Below are positions 11,803 through 21,621 of a DNA stretch of 64,000 bases, one piece after another. Within the stretch, counting starts at the first letter, position 1, and each line of letters starts with the position of its first letter. Origin of the DNA: Polyporus tsugae. Lineage: Eukaryota > Basidiomycota > Agaricomycetes > Polyporales > Polyporaceae. A model generated the notes under the pieces. The model was not told the origin of the DNA. It saw only the letters and a list, made by a program, of their open reading frames with translations, and searched no databases. Position numbers and translations under genes: made by a program. The stretch spans positions 937,501 through 1,001,500 of the forward strand of contig JAHRBS010000014.1 in assembly GCA_024305745.1 (NCBI GenBank), written 5' to 3'.

Positions 11803-14042
11803 GTTTCCTCCAAATGGGTCATGACCGACGTCGACATCCCTCATTATTCTTCGCGCACCACGAACGACCTGGAGTACAACGCAGACGCACACGACACCCT
11901 ACGCCAGGCTCCGATTCAGTTCGCAGTGCGCCTTTGCAGTTGACCGGAGAGGCTACTACATTTGCAGGGCTTCGCATCCGCATCGTCTGGCAACTTCAGC
12001 TATGCCACGTCTCTCCCCCCAACCCATCCTTATGGGCGCTACCTTCGACGACCCTCTCATCCGGGCCGTGGCCAGCATTATCAGCACCGAGGCTCGCGCG
12101 TTCAACAACGTTGGCCGTACGGGACTCGACCACTGCACGCCGAACATCAATCGTAAGTAATCTGTACGCATCCAATCTATCATCAGTTGACGTTTGGTCC
12201 AGCTTTTAAGGATCCCCGATGGGGTCGTGGTCAGGAGACTCCTGGCGAAGAGCCTTTCCATCTCCAGAACTACGTCTACAACCTCATCGTCGGCCTCTAG
12301 GGCGGCGTGGATCCCAAGCCCTACTTCAAGGTCGCCGCCGATTGCAAACACTTCGCCGCTTACGACCCCGAGACCTGGGAAGGTGTCGTTCAACGGGGTT
12401 CCACCGCCGTGGTCACGCAGCAGGGCCTCTCCGAGTACTACCTCGCGCCTTTCCAAACCTTTGTGCGCGAGGCGAAAGTCGCCAGCGTCATGTGCTCGTA
12501 CAACGCTGTGAACGGCATTCCGTCGTGTGCCAACAAATTCTTGTTGCACGACAGTCTTCGGGACCATTGGGGTTTTGGCGAGGACAGATGGGTGATGGCC
12601 GACTGCGATGCGGTCCTCAATGGATACACCCCTCACAATTACACACAGACAACGCGGTGCAAGCTGCAGTAGTCGCCTTGCAAGCGGGCACGGATATCGA
12701 CTGTGAGATTTACTGGTCCATTTTCCTCCCCGACGCCCTTGCTCGCGGCCTCGTGAACACCACTGATTTGAAGCGGTCGGCAGGACGTCAATATGCTTCT
12801 CTCATTAGGTATGTTGTCTCTGTTTGTTCCCAAAGATCCATGCAAGGCATAGCAACTCAAATATGTTGATCACAGGCTCGGATACAGCGACCCAGCCAAA
12901 TCGCAGCCGTACCACCAGCTCGGGTGGTCCGACGTCAACACGCCATAGGCGCCGCAGCTCGCGCACACAGTGACCGTCGAGGGCATGGTCCTTGTCAAGA
13001 ACGACGGCACGCTCCCGCTCGCGAACGATACTCGCAAGATCGCGTTGATTGGCCCGTGGGGGAATGCGACGATGCTCATGCAGGGCAACTATTTCGGCAC
13101 CGCCCCCTTCCTCATCACCCCTCTGCTCGGTGCTCAGCACGCGGGATTCGATGTCGAGTATATTCTGGGCGCGAACGTCGCGACCCCGAACGACACAAGC
13201 GGTTTTGCGGCGGCCCAGCGTGCGGACGCAGTGATCTTGGCCGGCGGTCTGGACGAGTCGGTCGAGGCGGAGGGGCTGGACAGGTTGGTTGTAACTTGGA
13301 CAGGGGACCAGCTGGATTTGGTGGCGCAGCTCGCGGATGTGACAAGCCGCTGATTGTCGCGCACTTCGGAGGCAGTCAAGTGGACGACTCGGCGCCGAAT
13401 GCCAACGGCGGGGTACGTCGTTTGATATCCTATTCCCATTCCCTCCCCATACCCTTGAACGTGGATACGCGCATTTACCGGTTTTCGTCTTTGCCTGCCT
13501 GCGCTAGGTGCTCCGAATGAACTGCAAGTGATCCTGTTTGTAACAGGTGAATGCGATCATCTGGGGTGGATACCCCGGCGGTGCGGCCCTCTTCGACATC
13601 CTCACGGGCACAGCGGCGCCCGCAGGACGCCTTCCCATCACGCAGTATCCGACCGAGTACGTGGACCAGGTGCTCACGACGGACATGACTCTCCGCTCGA
13701 GCGCGATGAACCCCGGCCGCATGTACAAGTGGTACACCGGCACACCTGTGTTCGAGTTCGGCTTCGGGCTGTCCTACACCACGTTCTCGTTCGCCTGGGC
13801 CCCGACCGCGCACCCTGACGCCAACGGCACATCCGCAACTCCTGCCAGCTACGCGATCGACGAGGTCATGGCAAGCGGAAACAATACTGCGGAGTTCCTC
13901 GACCTCGCGCCGCTCGACACGTTCGCGGTGCGCGTGACAAACACGGAGAACGTCACGTCGGACTACGTCGCGCTGCTCTTCGTGAACAGGACGTTCGGGC
14001 CCGCGCCGCACCCGAACAAGCAGCTCGTGTCGTACACACGGA

Positions 14043-14050
14043 TGCACGGG
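14043..14050. repeat. Target-site duplication, left copy (TGCACGGG)
   Basis: Exact 8-bp direct repeat flanking the element. Its partner is at 14819-14826. Both copies encode the His-Gly of the GH3 C-terminal domain in the host gene's frame. Confidence 0.85.
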
Positions 14051-14818
14051 GAGAGCGTCCGTGTTACCGTGATTATCCCGTTATCCGGGGGATAATGGGA
14101 TAACGGGAGAATGATCGGTCGAGACTCGATCGGTCGGCCGTCCGGCATGATCTGCCCAATTCGCTCCGAATTCGCTACCCTGCTTTGCCGTGTACCATCC
14201 CGTTCTCCACTCTATTCAAATAATAGTGTAAGCAAAAGGGACTCGAGCGGTTCAGTCTATGCGCGGAAAGAAACACACGCAGACACCAGGAACGAAACGA
14301 TACTTAGTCGTCTTCAAATCTGACTGAGCGTGCTTTCCTCGAAGTCCGACTGAGATTTGGTGTGTAGGCGCTCGGTGGAGTCCGGGCTGGCCCGCAACTT
14401 CGGCCACATAGGGGAGTTTTTCGATGACGTGGACGGTTCAAAACATATATTCAGAGCGAAATGCATATTCAGACTCCCACAACAACAATCCTCGGCGAGC
14501 GAGTCTACAAAGTAACCTTGGCAAGATCTTCTGAGTGCTTACCTACCAAATCGGGTTGTATCTCAGTCAGACTTCGAATCTACTATCGTTCTGCAAACTG
14601 TAAGCAATAATCCCAGCCTATGTGCGGAAATAACCACACACAGGAAATTTTTAAACGGAGGCACAAGCAAGGTCGAGGTGCGAGCAAAGCTGGTGATCGA
14701 GTCCTGAGGCTGGGGCCGGATCGGACATGCCGAGCTAGCCGTCCGGGCGCTATCCCACGGGCGCTATCCGGGGGAGAGGGATAACGGGATATTCACGGTA
14801 GTAAGTACGTGCTTTTTG
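14051..14818. mobile_element. Non-autonomous hAT-like DNA element (768 bp) inside the GH3 pseudogene
   Basis: The GH3 sequence is split between two exact copies of TGCACGGG (14043-14050 and 14819-14826), an 8-bp target-site duplication. Just inside lie inverted repeats: 14065-14086 and 14779-14800 match at 21 of 22 positions, with core CCGTGAWTATCCCGTTATCC. Further inward the ends stay weakly symmetrical (GCCGTCCGG near both). The interior has no long reading frame, a direct repeat of about 30 bp (14253-14281 and 14614-14643) and an inverted pair (14341-14356 and 14560-14575, 15 of 16 matching). An 8-bp duplication is typical of hAT transposons (KDZ elements also make 8 bp). The terminal bases do not start with a clear CAGNG, so the superfamily is an inference. 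It must be moved by a transposase encoded elsewhere. Confidence 0.85.
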
Positions 14819-14826
14819 TGCACGGG
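14819..14826. repeat. Target-site duplication, right copy (TGCACGGG)
   Basis: Partner of 14043-14050. The GH3 reading frame (motif YPGTYTLALDTTGEL) resumes directly after it. Confidence 0.85.
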
Positions 14827-15284
14827 CTCGTTCCCAAGCAGAGCGCGGTCGGAGCGCTGAACGTCATGCTCGGTGCGATCGCGTGGGCAGACAAGCGCGG
14901 GGCGAAATGGGTGTATCCGGGGACGTATACACTTGCGCTGGACACCACGGGGGAGCTGAAGCGCACTTTCGAGTTAGTGGGAGAGGCGAGGAAGATCGCG
15001 GATTGGCTGGAGGACACGAGTGCTTGAGTAGGAGATTTTGAATCCTATGCAACCCGTGCCTATCCCTTGCCGATCTCGTGGAATAGACCAGGTACAATCC
15101 GTCCAAATACTAGTCGTAATCTGTGCCTCGCAAGCTTGAATATGTAGTGCGACCGTGTTTGAGATTCCAGTTCAAAGCCATGCAGGTTTGTATGCCAGCA
15201 ATTGTTTGTGGACGTCGGGGCCATGTGATACAAAGCAAACGCCTCCTGTCCGGGTCTTGCCACTGTCACAATTGTCAACGATCG

Positions 15285-15292
15285 TATATAAA
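15285..15292 (+). promoter_or_regulatory. TATA box candidate upstream of the UPF0261 gene
   Basis: TATATAAA lies 86 bases before the ATG at 15378, a plausible TATA distance for a fungal gene. It sits about 260 bp beyond the stop of the GH3 relic. Confidence 0.45.
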
Positions 15293-15377
15293 CAACGGCC
15301 TGGCAGCATGCCGAACGGCCAACCAACCCTCCTCGTGGTAAGCTTTCCACTTAGCGTTCACAAGCGATGACCCGACC

Positions 15378-16724
15378 ATGTCTCAGACCACACCGAGCCC
15401 ACCATCCTCACTCTGCGTCGCGATCCTCGGGACCTGCGACACCAAGCTCGACGAGCTCCTCCACGTCCGGACCCATCTCCTCGAAGTCCACCACGTCCGC
15501 GTCAAGCTCGTCGACGTCGGGCGCACCCCGACCGCACACCCCGCCATCGATGTCGGGCAATCCTCCATCCTCGCCACATCCCCGTCCACACACCCCGAAT
15601 CAGGCAGCGACATCCCGCTGATCCCAGACATCTCGACCGTCTCACGCAATGACCTCATAACGACCCTCTCCGCGCGCGCTGGCGCCGTCCTCGCCTCCCT
15701 CGTGTCCACGCACGACATCCACGGGCTCATCTCGCTCGGCGGGTCTGGCGGGTCTGCCCTCGCGGCGGGGGTCTTCCGCGCGCTCCCGCTCGGATTCCCG
15801 AAGCTGCTCGTGAGCACGATGGCCGCGGGCGACATCAGTCCGTTCGTCCAGGACTCGGACGTCGCGGTCATGTACAGCGTCACGGACATCGCCGGGCTCA
15901 ACGACATCCTCTGCCCGATCCTCGAGAACGCGGCTGGGGCGGTCGCGGGCATGGCCCGCGCGTACCACGCCCGGGTGTGCGAGATGCCAACTCCTGCGCC
16001 GGGAGTAGAGGTCGTGGCGAGGCGGGACAAAGGGAAGCGGATCGCGATCACCATGTTCGGGGTGACGACCCCCGCGGTGACCCACGCACGGACGCTCCTC
16101 GCCAAATACGACTGCACGCCCTACGTCTTCCACGCGACCGGGGCCGGTGGACGCGCGCTGGAGCGTCTGACCTCCGCTGGCTTCTTCGACGGCGTCCTGG
16201 ACCTCACCACGACAGAGCTCGCGGACGAGCTCGTGGGTGGGGTCCTCACCGCGGGCCCGGATCGACTCGAAGCGGCTGCGCGGAAGGGGGTGCCCCAGGT
16301 CGTCTCGTTGGGTGCGCTCGATATGGTGAACTTTGGGCCGATGGACACGGTCCCGGAGAAGTGGAAGACGCAGGGGAGGAAGCTGTATGCGCACAACCCA
16401 AGCGTGACGCTCATGCGCACGACGCCGGAAGAGTGCACGCAGCTGGGAAGGATCATCGCCGAAAAACTGAGGGATGTGGGGGCGACCAGAGAGAAGACGC
16501 AAGTATGGATCCCGCGGGGAGGTGTGAGCGCGTTGAGCGTGGGGGGCGCCGCTTTCGAGGATCGGGAAGCGGACGAAGCACTTTTCCGTGCGCTCAAGGA
16601 TGGCTTGAGGGAGACAATTCGTGTAGAGGAAAGGGGCGAAGACATTAACAATCCGGATTTTGTGGCGGGAGTTGTGGACAGTCTGGTGAGAATGATGGAC
16701 CTGGAAGTGGCCGGCAATAGGTAG
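15378..16724 (+). CDS. UPF0261 / Tm-1-like ATP-binding domain protein, intronless
   Basis: An uninterrupted 448-aa frame with ATG in CATGTCTCAG context. It spans the full length expected of the UPF0261 family, which includes the N-terminal domain of tomato Tm-1 and bacterial/fungal proteins often linked to a TIM-barrel partner. Visible blocks: LCVAILGTCDTKLDEL at residues 12-27, HDIHGLISLGGSGGSALAA with the Gly-rich loop (about 113-131), KLLVSTMAAGDISPFV and DVAVMYSVTDIAGLN (about 143-180), and FGVTTPAVTHARTLL plus FHATGAGGRALERL in the second half. No signal peptide or membrane segment, so probably cytosolic. The biochemical role of stand-alone fungal members is not established. The lack of introns in an intron-dense genome fits a gene acquired from bacteria or a retrocopy, but phylogeny is needed. 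The TIM-barrel partner gene is not in this window. Confidence 0.85.
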   Translation: MSQTTPSPPSSLCVAILGTCDTKLDELLHVRTHLLEVHHVRVKLVDVGRTPTAHPAIDVGQSSILATSPSTHPESGSDIPLIPDISTVSRNDLITTLSARAGAVLASLVSTHDIHGLISLGGSGGSALAAGVFRALPLGFPKLLVSTMAAGDISPFVQDSDVAVMYSVTDIAGLNDILCPILENAAGAVAGMARAYHARVCEMPTPAPGVEVVARRDKGKRIAITMFGVTTPAVTHARTLLAKYDCTPYVFHATGAGGRALERLTSAGFFDGVLDLTTTELADELVGGVLTAGPDRLEAAARKGVPQVVSLGALDMVNFGPMDTVPEKWKTQGRKLYAHNPSVTLMRTTPEECTQLGRIIAEKLRDVGATREKTQVWIPRGGVSALSVGGAAFEDREADEALFRALKDGLRETIRVEERGEDINNPDFVAGVVDSLVRMMDLEVAGNR

Positions 16725-17483
16725 CGATGTCGAGTATTGCACCGCAAACGAAGGGATGTGGTTACTAGGTCCCTATCTCTGATCTCCCTTCGCATTTCAA
16801 TCCTGCGGCATCAGTGACCTCTTAGGAGGCAAGGATTCTAGATGCGGCAGCCAGGAAAAGCCGATATTCAGGACAAGACGTCGGTCTGTGAGGCGGAGAA
16901 TCGAATACCTCATCCGCACGCCGCTCAAGGGAAGGGTAATATCTGTCGAGAGGGCATCAGCATGCCTGAACTTAAACATATAGAACAGCCAAGCGCACAA
17001 ACCTATACCCTACGACACTCAAAGGCTCCACCGCCCCAGGAAAACAAACCAATGGGATAAGACGCCCCGCGCGAACCAGAGGATAGAGTGCGTAACCAGG
17101 TACTGTGGATAAGTACAGAAAGGTTCCGATATATATCTCGATACAAACATTCCTAATGACATTGACAACATTGCGATGCGGACGAAGTGTACTATACGCA
17201 TAGTACGCTTCATCCGATTATGAGGGAAAGGGAGGGGGTGGTCTGTAAAAGTATAGGCAGGGATGCATTGGATGACGCTGACGGAACAAGACGGAGTGCG
17301 TAAAGATCTTAACGGTGAGACAGACAGGAGGACAGGGAAAGCACGATACAGCTGAAAACCCAGAGAACGTGAACAACACTTAGGTGTTGCATCGGGAGAC
17401 GGCGACTAACGGAAGTAGTCCGAAAGCGTGGGCGTAAGGGGAACAGAAATGTGTGTGGATGGGTGGGAGAGTTAGGCGGACAA
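16725..17483. other. Convergent intergenic stretch (UPF0261 / UBE2G1)
   Basis: Lies between two genes whose 3' ends face each other. No coding exon, repeat or RNA gene recognised; probably 3' UTRs of both genes. Confidence 0.5.
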
Positions 17484-18499
17484 TCAGTCCCAAGCCTCCT
17501 CTGCGCTTCTCCTCACGAGTCGGCGGACCTTCTTCCTGTATCCTATGAAGCGGATTGCGAGGTTCAGAAAAGAACGGGAGAGCACATCATGATCTGGCGT
17601 ACCGTCGAAGTCCGTCCGTACCTCCTTTGCCGCATCCACGTTGGCGGGGCTATCCAAGTTGGGCGTATCGGATGAAAGCAAGGAAATGACGCTGATAAGC
17701 TACAAGGCGAGGCAATGAGGATGCCAGGTCCGTTCAATGCAAGCTCACAGGACTGAGAGAACTCACAATGGACTCGACGGTGTGCACAGGAAGCCAGCGC
17801 TCTCCGGAATCCTCGTAGCCATACTGATCTTCGCCTGGCGGGTGCTGAAAACGTTGCGGATGAGCATCGAAGCCTGTGATCAAAAGAAGCCAGGCACGAG
17901 AAATCCTGACCAAGATGGAGATGCAGACGACGCCATCGGCGTAGACTGCAGGAGATCAGTAAAGCAGCTCGAGCTCTGGAAGGGAACGATGAAGACGTAC
18001 TGTTAGGATGCCACATCGGCGTAATAAACTTCATCTTCGGAGGATTCAGGGGGAAGTCCTCCGGGAAGGTCAAGCGGGCCTTGAAAAAGCCGCCCTCGCT
18101 GCATACAGGAGTCAGGCTGGAGTGGTGCTCTGGATCAATGGAGACGCACTAGATAGTGTCCGGAGGACTGCAGGATAACATCATCGTTGAGATCTACGGT
18201 GACGAAACTGGTGACTCGGAGAGACATACCCTATGATCATCACGTCCCACTCGTAGAGGTTGTTATCGTCGACGAGACCTTCAATCGCACGCGGAAAGCA
18301 ATGTCAAGTTAAGATATCGCGCAGGATATCCGCAACGCAGGTCCGTCAGCGATGCAAAGCAATCTGCTAGAAACCGGATATCCGTACCTGCGGAAAAGCC
18401 CTCAACGGGATGCTTGGTGAGTTCCGCAAGCTGACGCCGCAGCAGGAGGGTGTTTGAGGCAACGGTGCCGTTACCGGGAGCTCCGGGCCTTGTAGACAT
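17484..18499 (-). CDS. UBE2G1: Ubiquitin-conjugating enzyme E2, UBE2G1 type (Ubc7-like), 8 exons
   Basis: Transfers ubiquitin from E1 to substrates with an E3; the G1 class builds K48 chains and is linked to degradation, including at the ER. Exons: 18499-18388, 18278-18230, 18167-18150, 18098-18001, 17945-17911, 17844-17767, 17699-17603, 17542-17484. They sum to 546 nt, a 181-aa protein. The translation follows the family closely: LLLRRQLAELTKHPVEGFSAG, then YEWDVMIIGPPDT, FPEDFPLNPPKMKFI with the HPN turn, and the active-site Cys in GVVCISIL. After that comes the acidic-loop insertion unique to Ubc7/G classes (HPPGEDQYGYED), then RWLPVHTVESI and SPANVDAAKE. The third exon is only 18 nt. I chose ATG 18499 because it precedes the conserved helix 1 by the usual distance; upstream in-frame codons are not ATG. 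A TTATATAA at 18641-18648 is a possible TATA box. A UBE2G2-type paralogue lies at 53193. Confidence 0.93.
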
Positions 18500-19046
18500 T
18501 ATGCTGCTCAACGACGAAGAAGCGATGGAAGGCGGGCGGAGAGACGGTTGGGAAGCGACGGATGGAGTGAGGACAAGAATGTGGGGATCGATGCAAGGGC
18601 AGGAGCTCGCTGCAGGCGCCCCTGCCCCCGAATTGAATGCTTATATAACCCCGTTTCAATTTCGTTTATGACAGCCTTACTCCCTTTATTCCATCACGGT
18701 CCGGTCCTTTATTGCGGCGACTGCATGCTACTTTCGCCCGCCGCCAACCGGCTTCCAACACGCCGCAGTATCATGATGCTTTGGTTGGTTTGATACGGCA
18801 AATACACAATGGGTCGCTCAAACGCAAGGCAAGGGGTAGGCGTATAAGGAGTCCATACTACTTAGTAGTCCCTACGGCAATGAGAGGACGTCAAGGTTCA
18901 TTTCTTCCCTTCATCTACAGAGGCAAGTCACATCTATGGGCGGTACAACACAGGAGACTGCAACATATGCGGTCAGGTGGCTGAAGCTACGCGATAAAGA
19001 TAGACGTACCTTCGGATGTAGGATGCCTTGAAACAGAAAAGGAGTC

Positions 19047-21013
19047 CTATGGCCTCTTGCGTAGCTTACGGATCTCCGAGCCCATCTCCAGAGCGCGTCG
19101 TCCTTCCACCCACTGCATGGCATCTGATTCGCACGAAATGAGCTCAACCGATTAACTGGGGTCTATCGCACAAACGCACGTACCACCGTATGTCTTGGGT
19201 ACGACGATCCTCTTCAGTGGAGGACCAGTCTCGCGACACCAGGTGAATCTGAAGTCGTTCGTCCGCTGCTCCGTTCCCGTCTCAAGGTTCACCACATCGG
19301 CGTGCACCCAAACGTGCTATGGTGTCGTGTGAGGAATGGGCCGATATGAGACTGGGACCAGCGGCAGGACGTACCACGAGCGCAGGGTAGTCGTCTGACG
19401 AAGACGAGTGCACAACGTTGGATGTGAGACGGAGAAGGGATCCAATGGGAACCGGTCGAGCGAAAGAGATACCGTCGAGAGACAAGAAGGTGACATGACC
19501 TCGGGTAAACAGGCACGAGTTGGCGAACCCTAGTTCGTACGCGAGTCGCATCAAATAACCTATATTCGGGTCACCTCAGCGCCGTGTCGTGTTAGAAACG
19601 ATTTCAAGACCTACCACCAAAGATCTTCTGGTGGACGCTGTGCGAGTGAAAGAAAGATAAACCGTTTGTAATAGGAAGAGGAGAGTTTAAAGCAACTCAC
19701 TTTCGCTCTTGAGGGAACATAACCATCGTCTTCTCAAGACGGGTGTCTCCCATCCAGACTCTCTCCACATCTCCAGCTGATCTCCCGCCATTGTCTTCCT
19801 GACCATGTGCTAAGTATAGGGAGTGCAGATCTTCAGCTTCCGTGGAAGTAGGAGGCACACGGTCCAGCGAACTGTTTGCTACCGTTTGACGCCGTTGTCT
19901 GTGGACTTCAGTGGAAATGATCGGTTTAGTAGTGGGCGACTGCTTGCAACAACTCCTTCCGTAACTAACCTTCCCCGATAGTGTATAACGCGTGATCCTC
20001 CGTTGTTTCCAGCACAAGAGGGTTGACTGTGGTCGAACGATGCGTGCGTGCATCCCTGCACACCATGCAGAATCGCCCTGACGATAAGGAATGACGTCAG
20101 ATATGAAGCGTCGAACAAGGGACCGGTATTTACCCAGCATGATCGTCTCTTCCCGACCATCTTTTTCCAAGGCTTGCATCCGTACGGCAACCTCCATCGA
20201 GCTCTTTCCCGTATGAATTACCTGCCCACTGAGTCGCATGTCGCGAACAGGGTATAGAGATGCGAGCATGTCCAGCCTGTACCACGTGTGAGCTTGAAAG
20301 GTTCCAACTCCATCCAATAACCAATGATACGCACCTCTCAACCGATGCGGTGACAATGTAAAATCCGGCGTCCAGCGGCAACGCTGAGACGTCCGGGCCC
20401 AATACGTGTTTGTAAGCGATGCTGCCAGCGAGCGAGTCAAGGTGTTCCATCAGGAGGCCTGTTCGAATGCCCCCGGATGCGTTCGTGTAGGCCTCCAGCA
20501 TCTCCGGAGATGACGCGAATGGGAGCACGATTTCACAGTAAGAGTCGTGCATCCTCCTCGGCTCTAACGCCCGCGTGGATGCAGCACCCGTAACCCCATG
20601 AGCGGGTTCGGGCTGTTCTGGGATGGCCAGCTTGCTGAGTGCTTCGGACCAGAGGCCTTTGGAGCGCACAGGCACGACGCTGTCGACATCCAGGTGTCAG
20701 AAGCGAACCAAGCCCGCATATAGCGGCGTCTCAGAAAACGCACGATTGGTGTGCCGGGTCCGAACGATCCCCTATATTGTATATATTAGTCCTGCGCCCC
20801 AGAAAATTAGTGTATATGACGCTCACGGAAAGTCTTCATTAGTTTGTCCATAACCGCGATGTTTTGCGTCTCTTCCGCCGCGCCAAGTTCCGTCGAACGG
20901 TGCAGGGTCGTCTCGGACGTGTTACGGACGACCATGCTGCACCTGAAACTTCGCGTCAATGAGGGAATCCTCAGATTTTGCGACGCAAGGCATCTCCGCG
21001 CTGCAGAATACAT
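19047..21013 (-). CDS. Acyl-CoA thioesterase, ACOT9 type (double hotdog), mitochondrial
   Basis: Hydrolyses acyl-CoA to free acid and CoA; ACOT9 homologues act in mitochondria. The ATG at 21013 opens a first exon with an arginine/serine-rich, acid-poor start (MYSAARRCLASQNL), a likely mitochondrial presequence. Later exons give MHDSYCEIVLPFASSPEMLE and LMEHLDSLAGSIAYKH with its hotdog Asp-Ser-Leu motif (about 20420-20560), then GQVIHTGKSSMEVAVRM, FCMVCRDA with NPLVLETTEDHALY, RVWMGDTRLEKTMVMFPQER, VHQKIFGG-YLMRLAYELGF and LSLDGISFARPVPIGSLLRL. The last exon carries DAMQWVEGRRALEMGSEIRK and ends at TAG 19047-19049. At least eight introns of 50-90 nt are needed. Both hotdog halves look complete, so I take the gene as intact. 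The junction between exons 1 and 2 (around 20700-20830) is the least certain. The start faces the F-box gene at 21622 across about 600 bp. Confidence 0.87.
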
Positions 21014-21621
21014 GGTGGTGGTTCAGTGAAGAAACCACAGATGGCAACACTGCACTGGTTCGGCCGAAACCCTGAATCACTGCCGGAACAGACCGGTCCG
21101 CTTAAGAGACGCCCAGGGTTTGGTCGCGGCGGGCTGCCACAGTGCCAGTGGGATAACTTCGTTGAACTAGTACTGCACCTGCTATAGCGTAGTAGGTCAT
21201 GATTGTGGTTTTCTAGTCTACAAGAAACAGAAACTACTGGACATCATGCATCAGTTTTGAGATCCCTTGTGAGTCATATCCGAGGCCATCATCAACATTA
21301 ATCCCTGAGTCCGCATTACTAGTACTAGAATCACTGGCAGATGCTGGTTCGTATTGTGAAGCTCCGAGTCAAACCTGGCCGCCTGAGTCGGCCGATTCCT
21401 CTGATTATAAGAGGCGACAACCACTACAGTGGTAAGCAAATGTACTTACCACGCATAGTGGATGGGACTGTAACACTGTAACAGGTCCCAGCCGCGTACT
21501 ACGATGCCGCGATGTCGCTGCGCTTTGCGTGGGAAGTGCTGCCAATTGGTCGCACAGTTCATTCATTCGAGTGACGCTTTCCCTTCTCCCCGCCATTAGC
21601 CTCACTCTGAGCACAGCAGCT

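Larger units (their letters stand above)
11980..15027 (+). pseudogene. GH3 beta-xylosidase pseudogene, copy 1 (interrupted by a transposable element)
   Basis: GH3 xylan 1,4-beta-xylosidases release xylose from xylo-oligosaccharides outside the cell. Recognisable blocks in order: GNFSYATS (about 11990), the GATFDDPLIRAV and ARAFNNVGRTGLD blocks, [14 protein letters not shown] (12210), GGVDPKPYFKVAADCKHFAA (12301-12360), SVMCSYNAVNGIPSCAN (12485-12535), the nucleophile region VMADCDAV (about 12595), GMVLVKNDGTLPLA (12985), an intron before NAIIWGGYPGGAALFDILTG (13545) and GLSYTTFSFAWAP (about 13770). The C-terminal beta-sandwich stops near 14042 and resumes at 14827 beyond an inserted element. 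Lesions: the first ~60 residues (including the NWWSEGLHG region) are absent; TAG at 12298-12300 where the family has Gln; a frame change near 12640; TAG at 12946-12948; a small deletion near 13340; and the 768-bp insertion. Intron positions match copy 2 at 41.9-43.5 kb. Clearly non-functional. Confidence 0.9.

Noticed and set aside
15383..16795. Antisense frames up to 366 codons
   Set aside because: Complement of the UPF0261 gene, whose plus-strand protein has clear family blocks.
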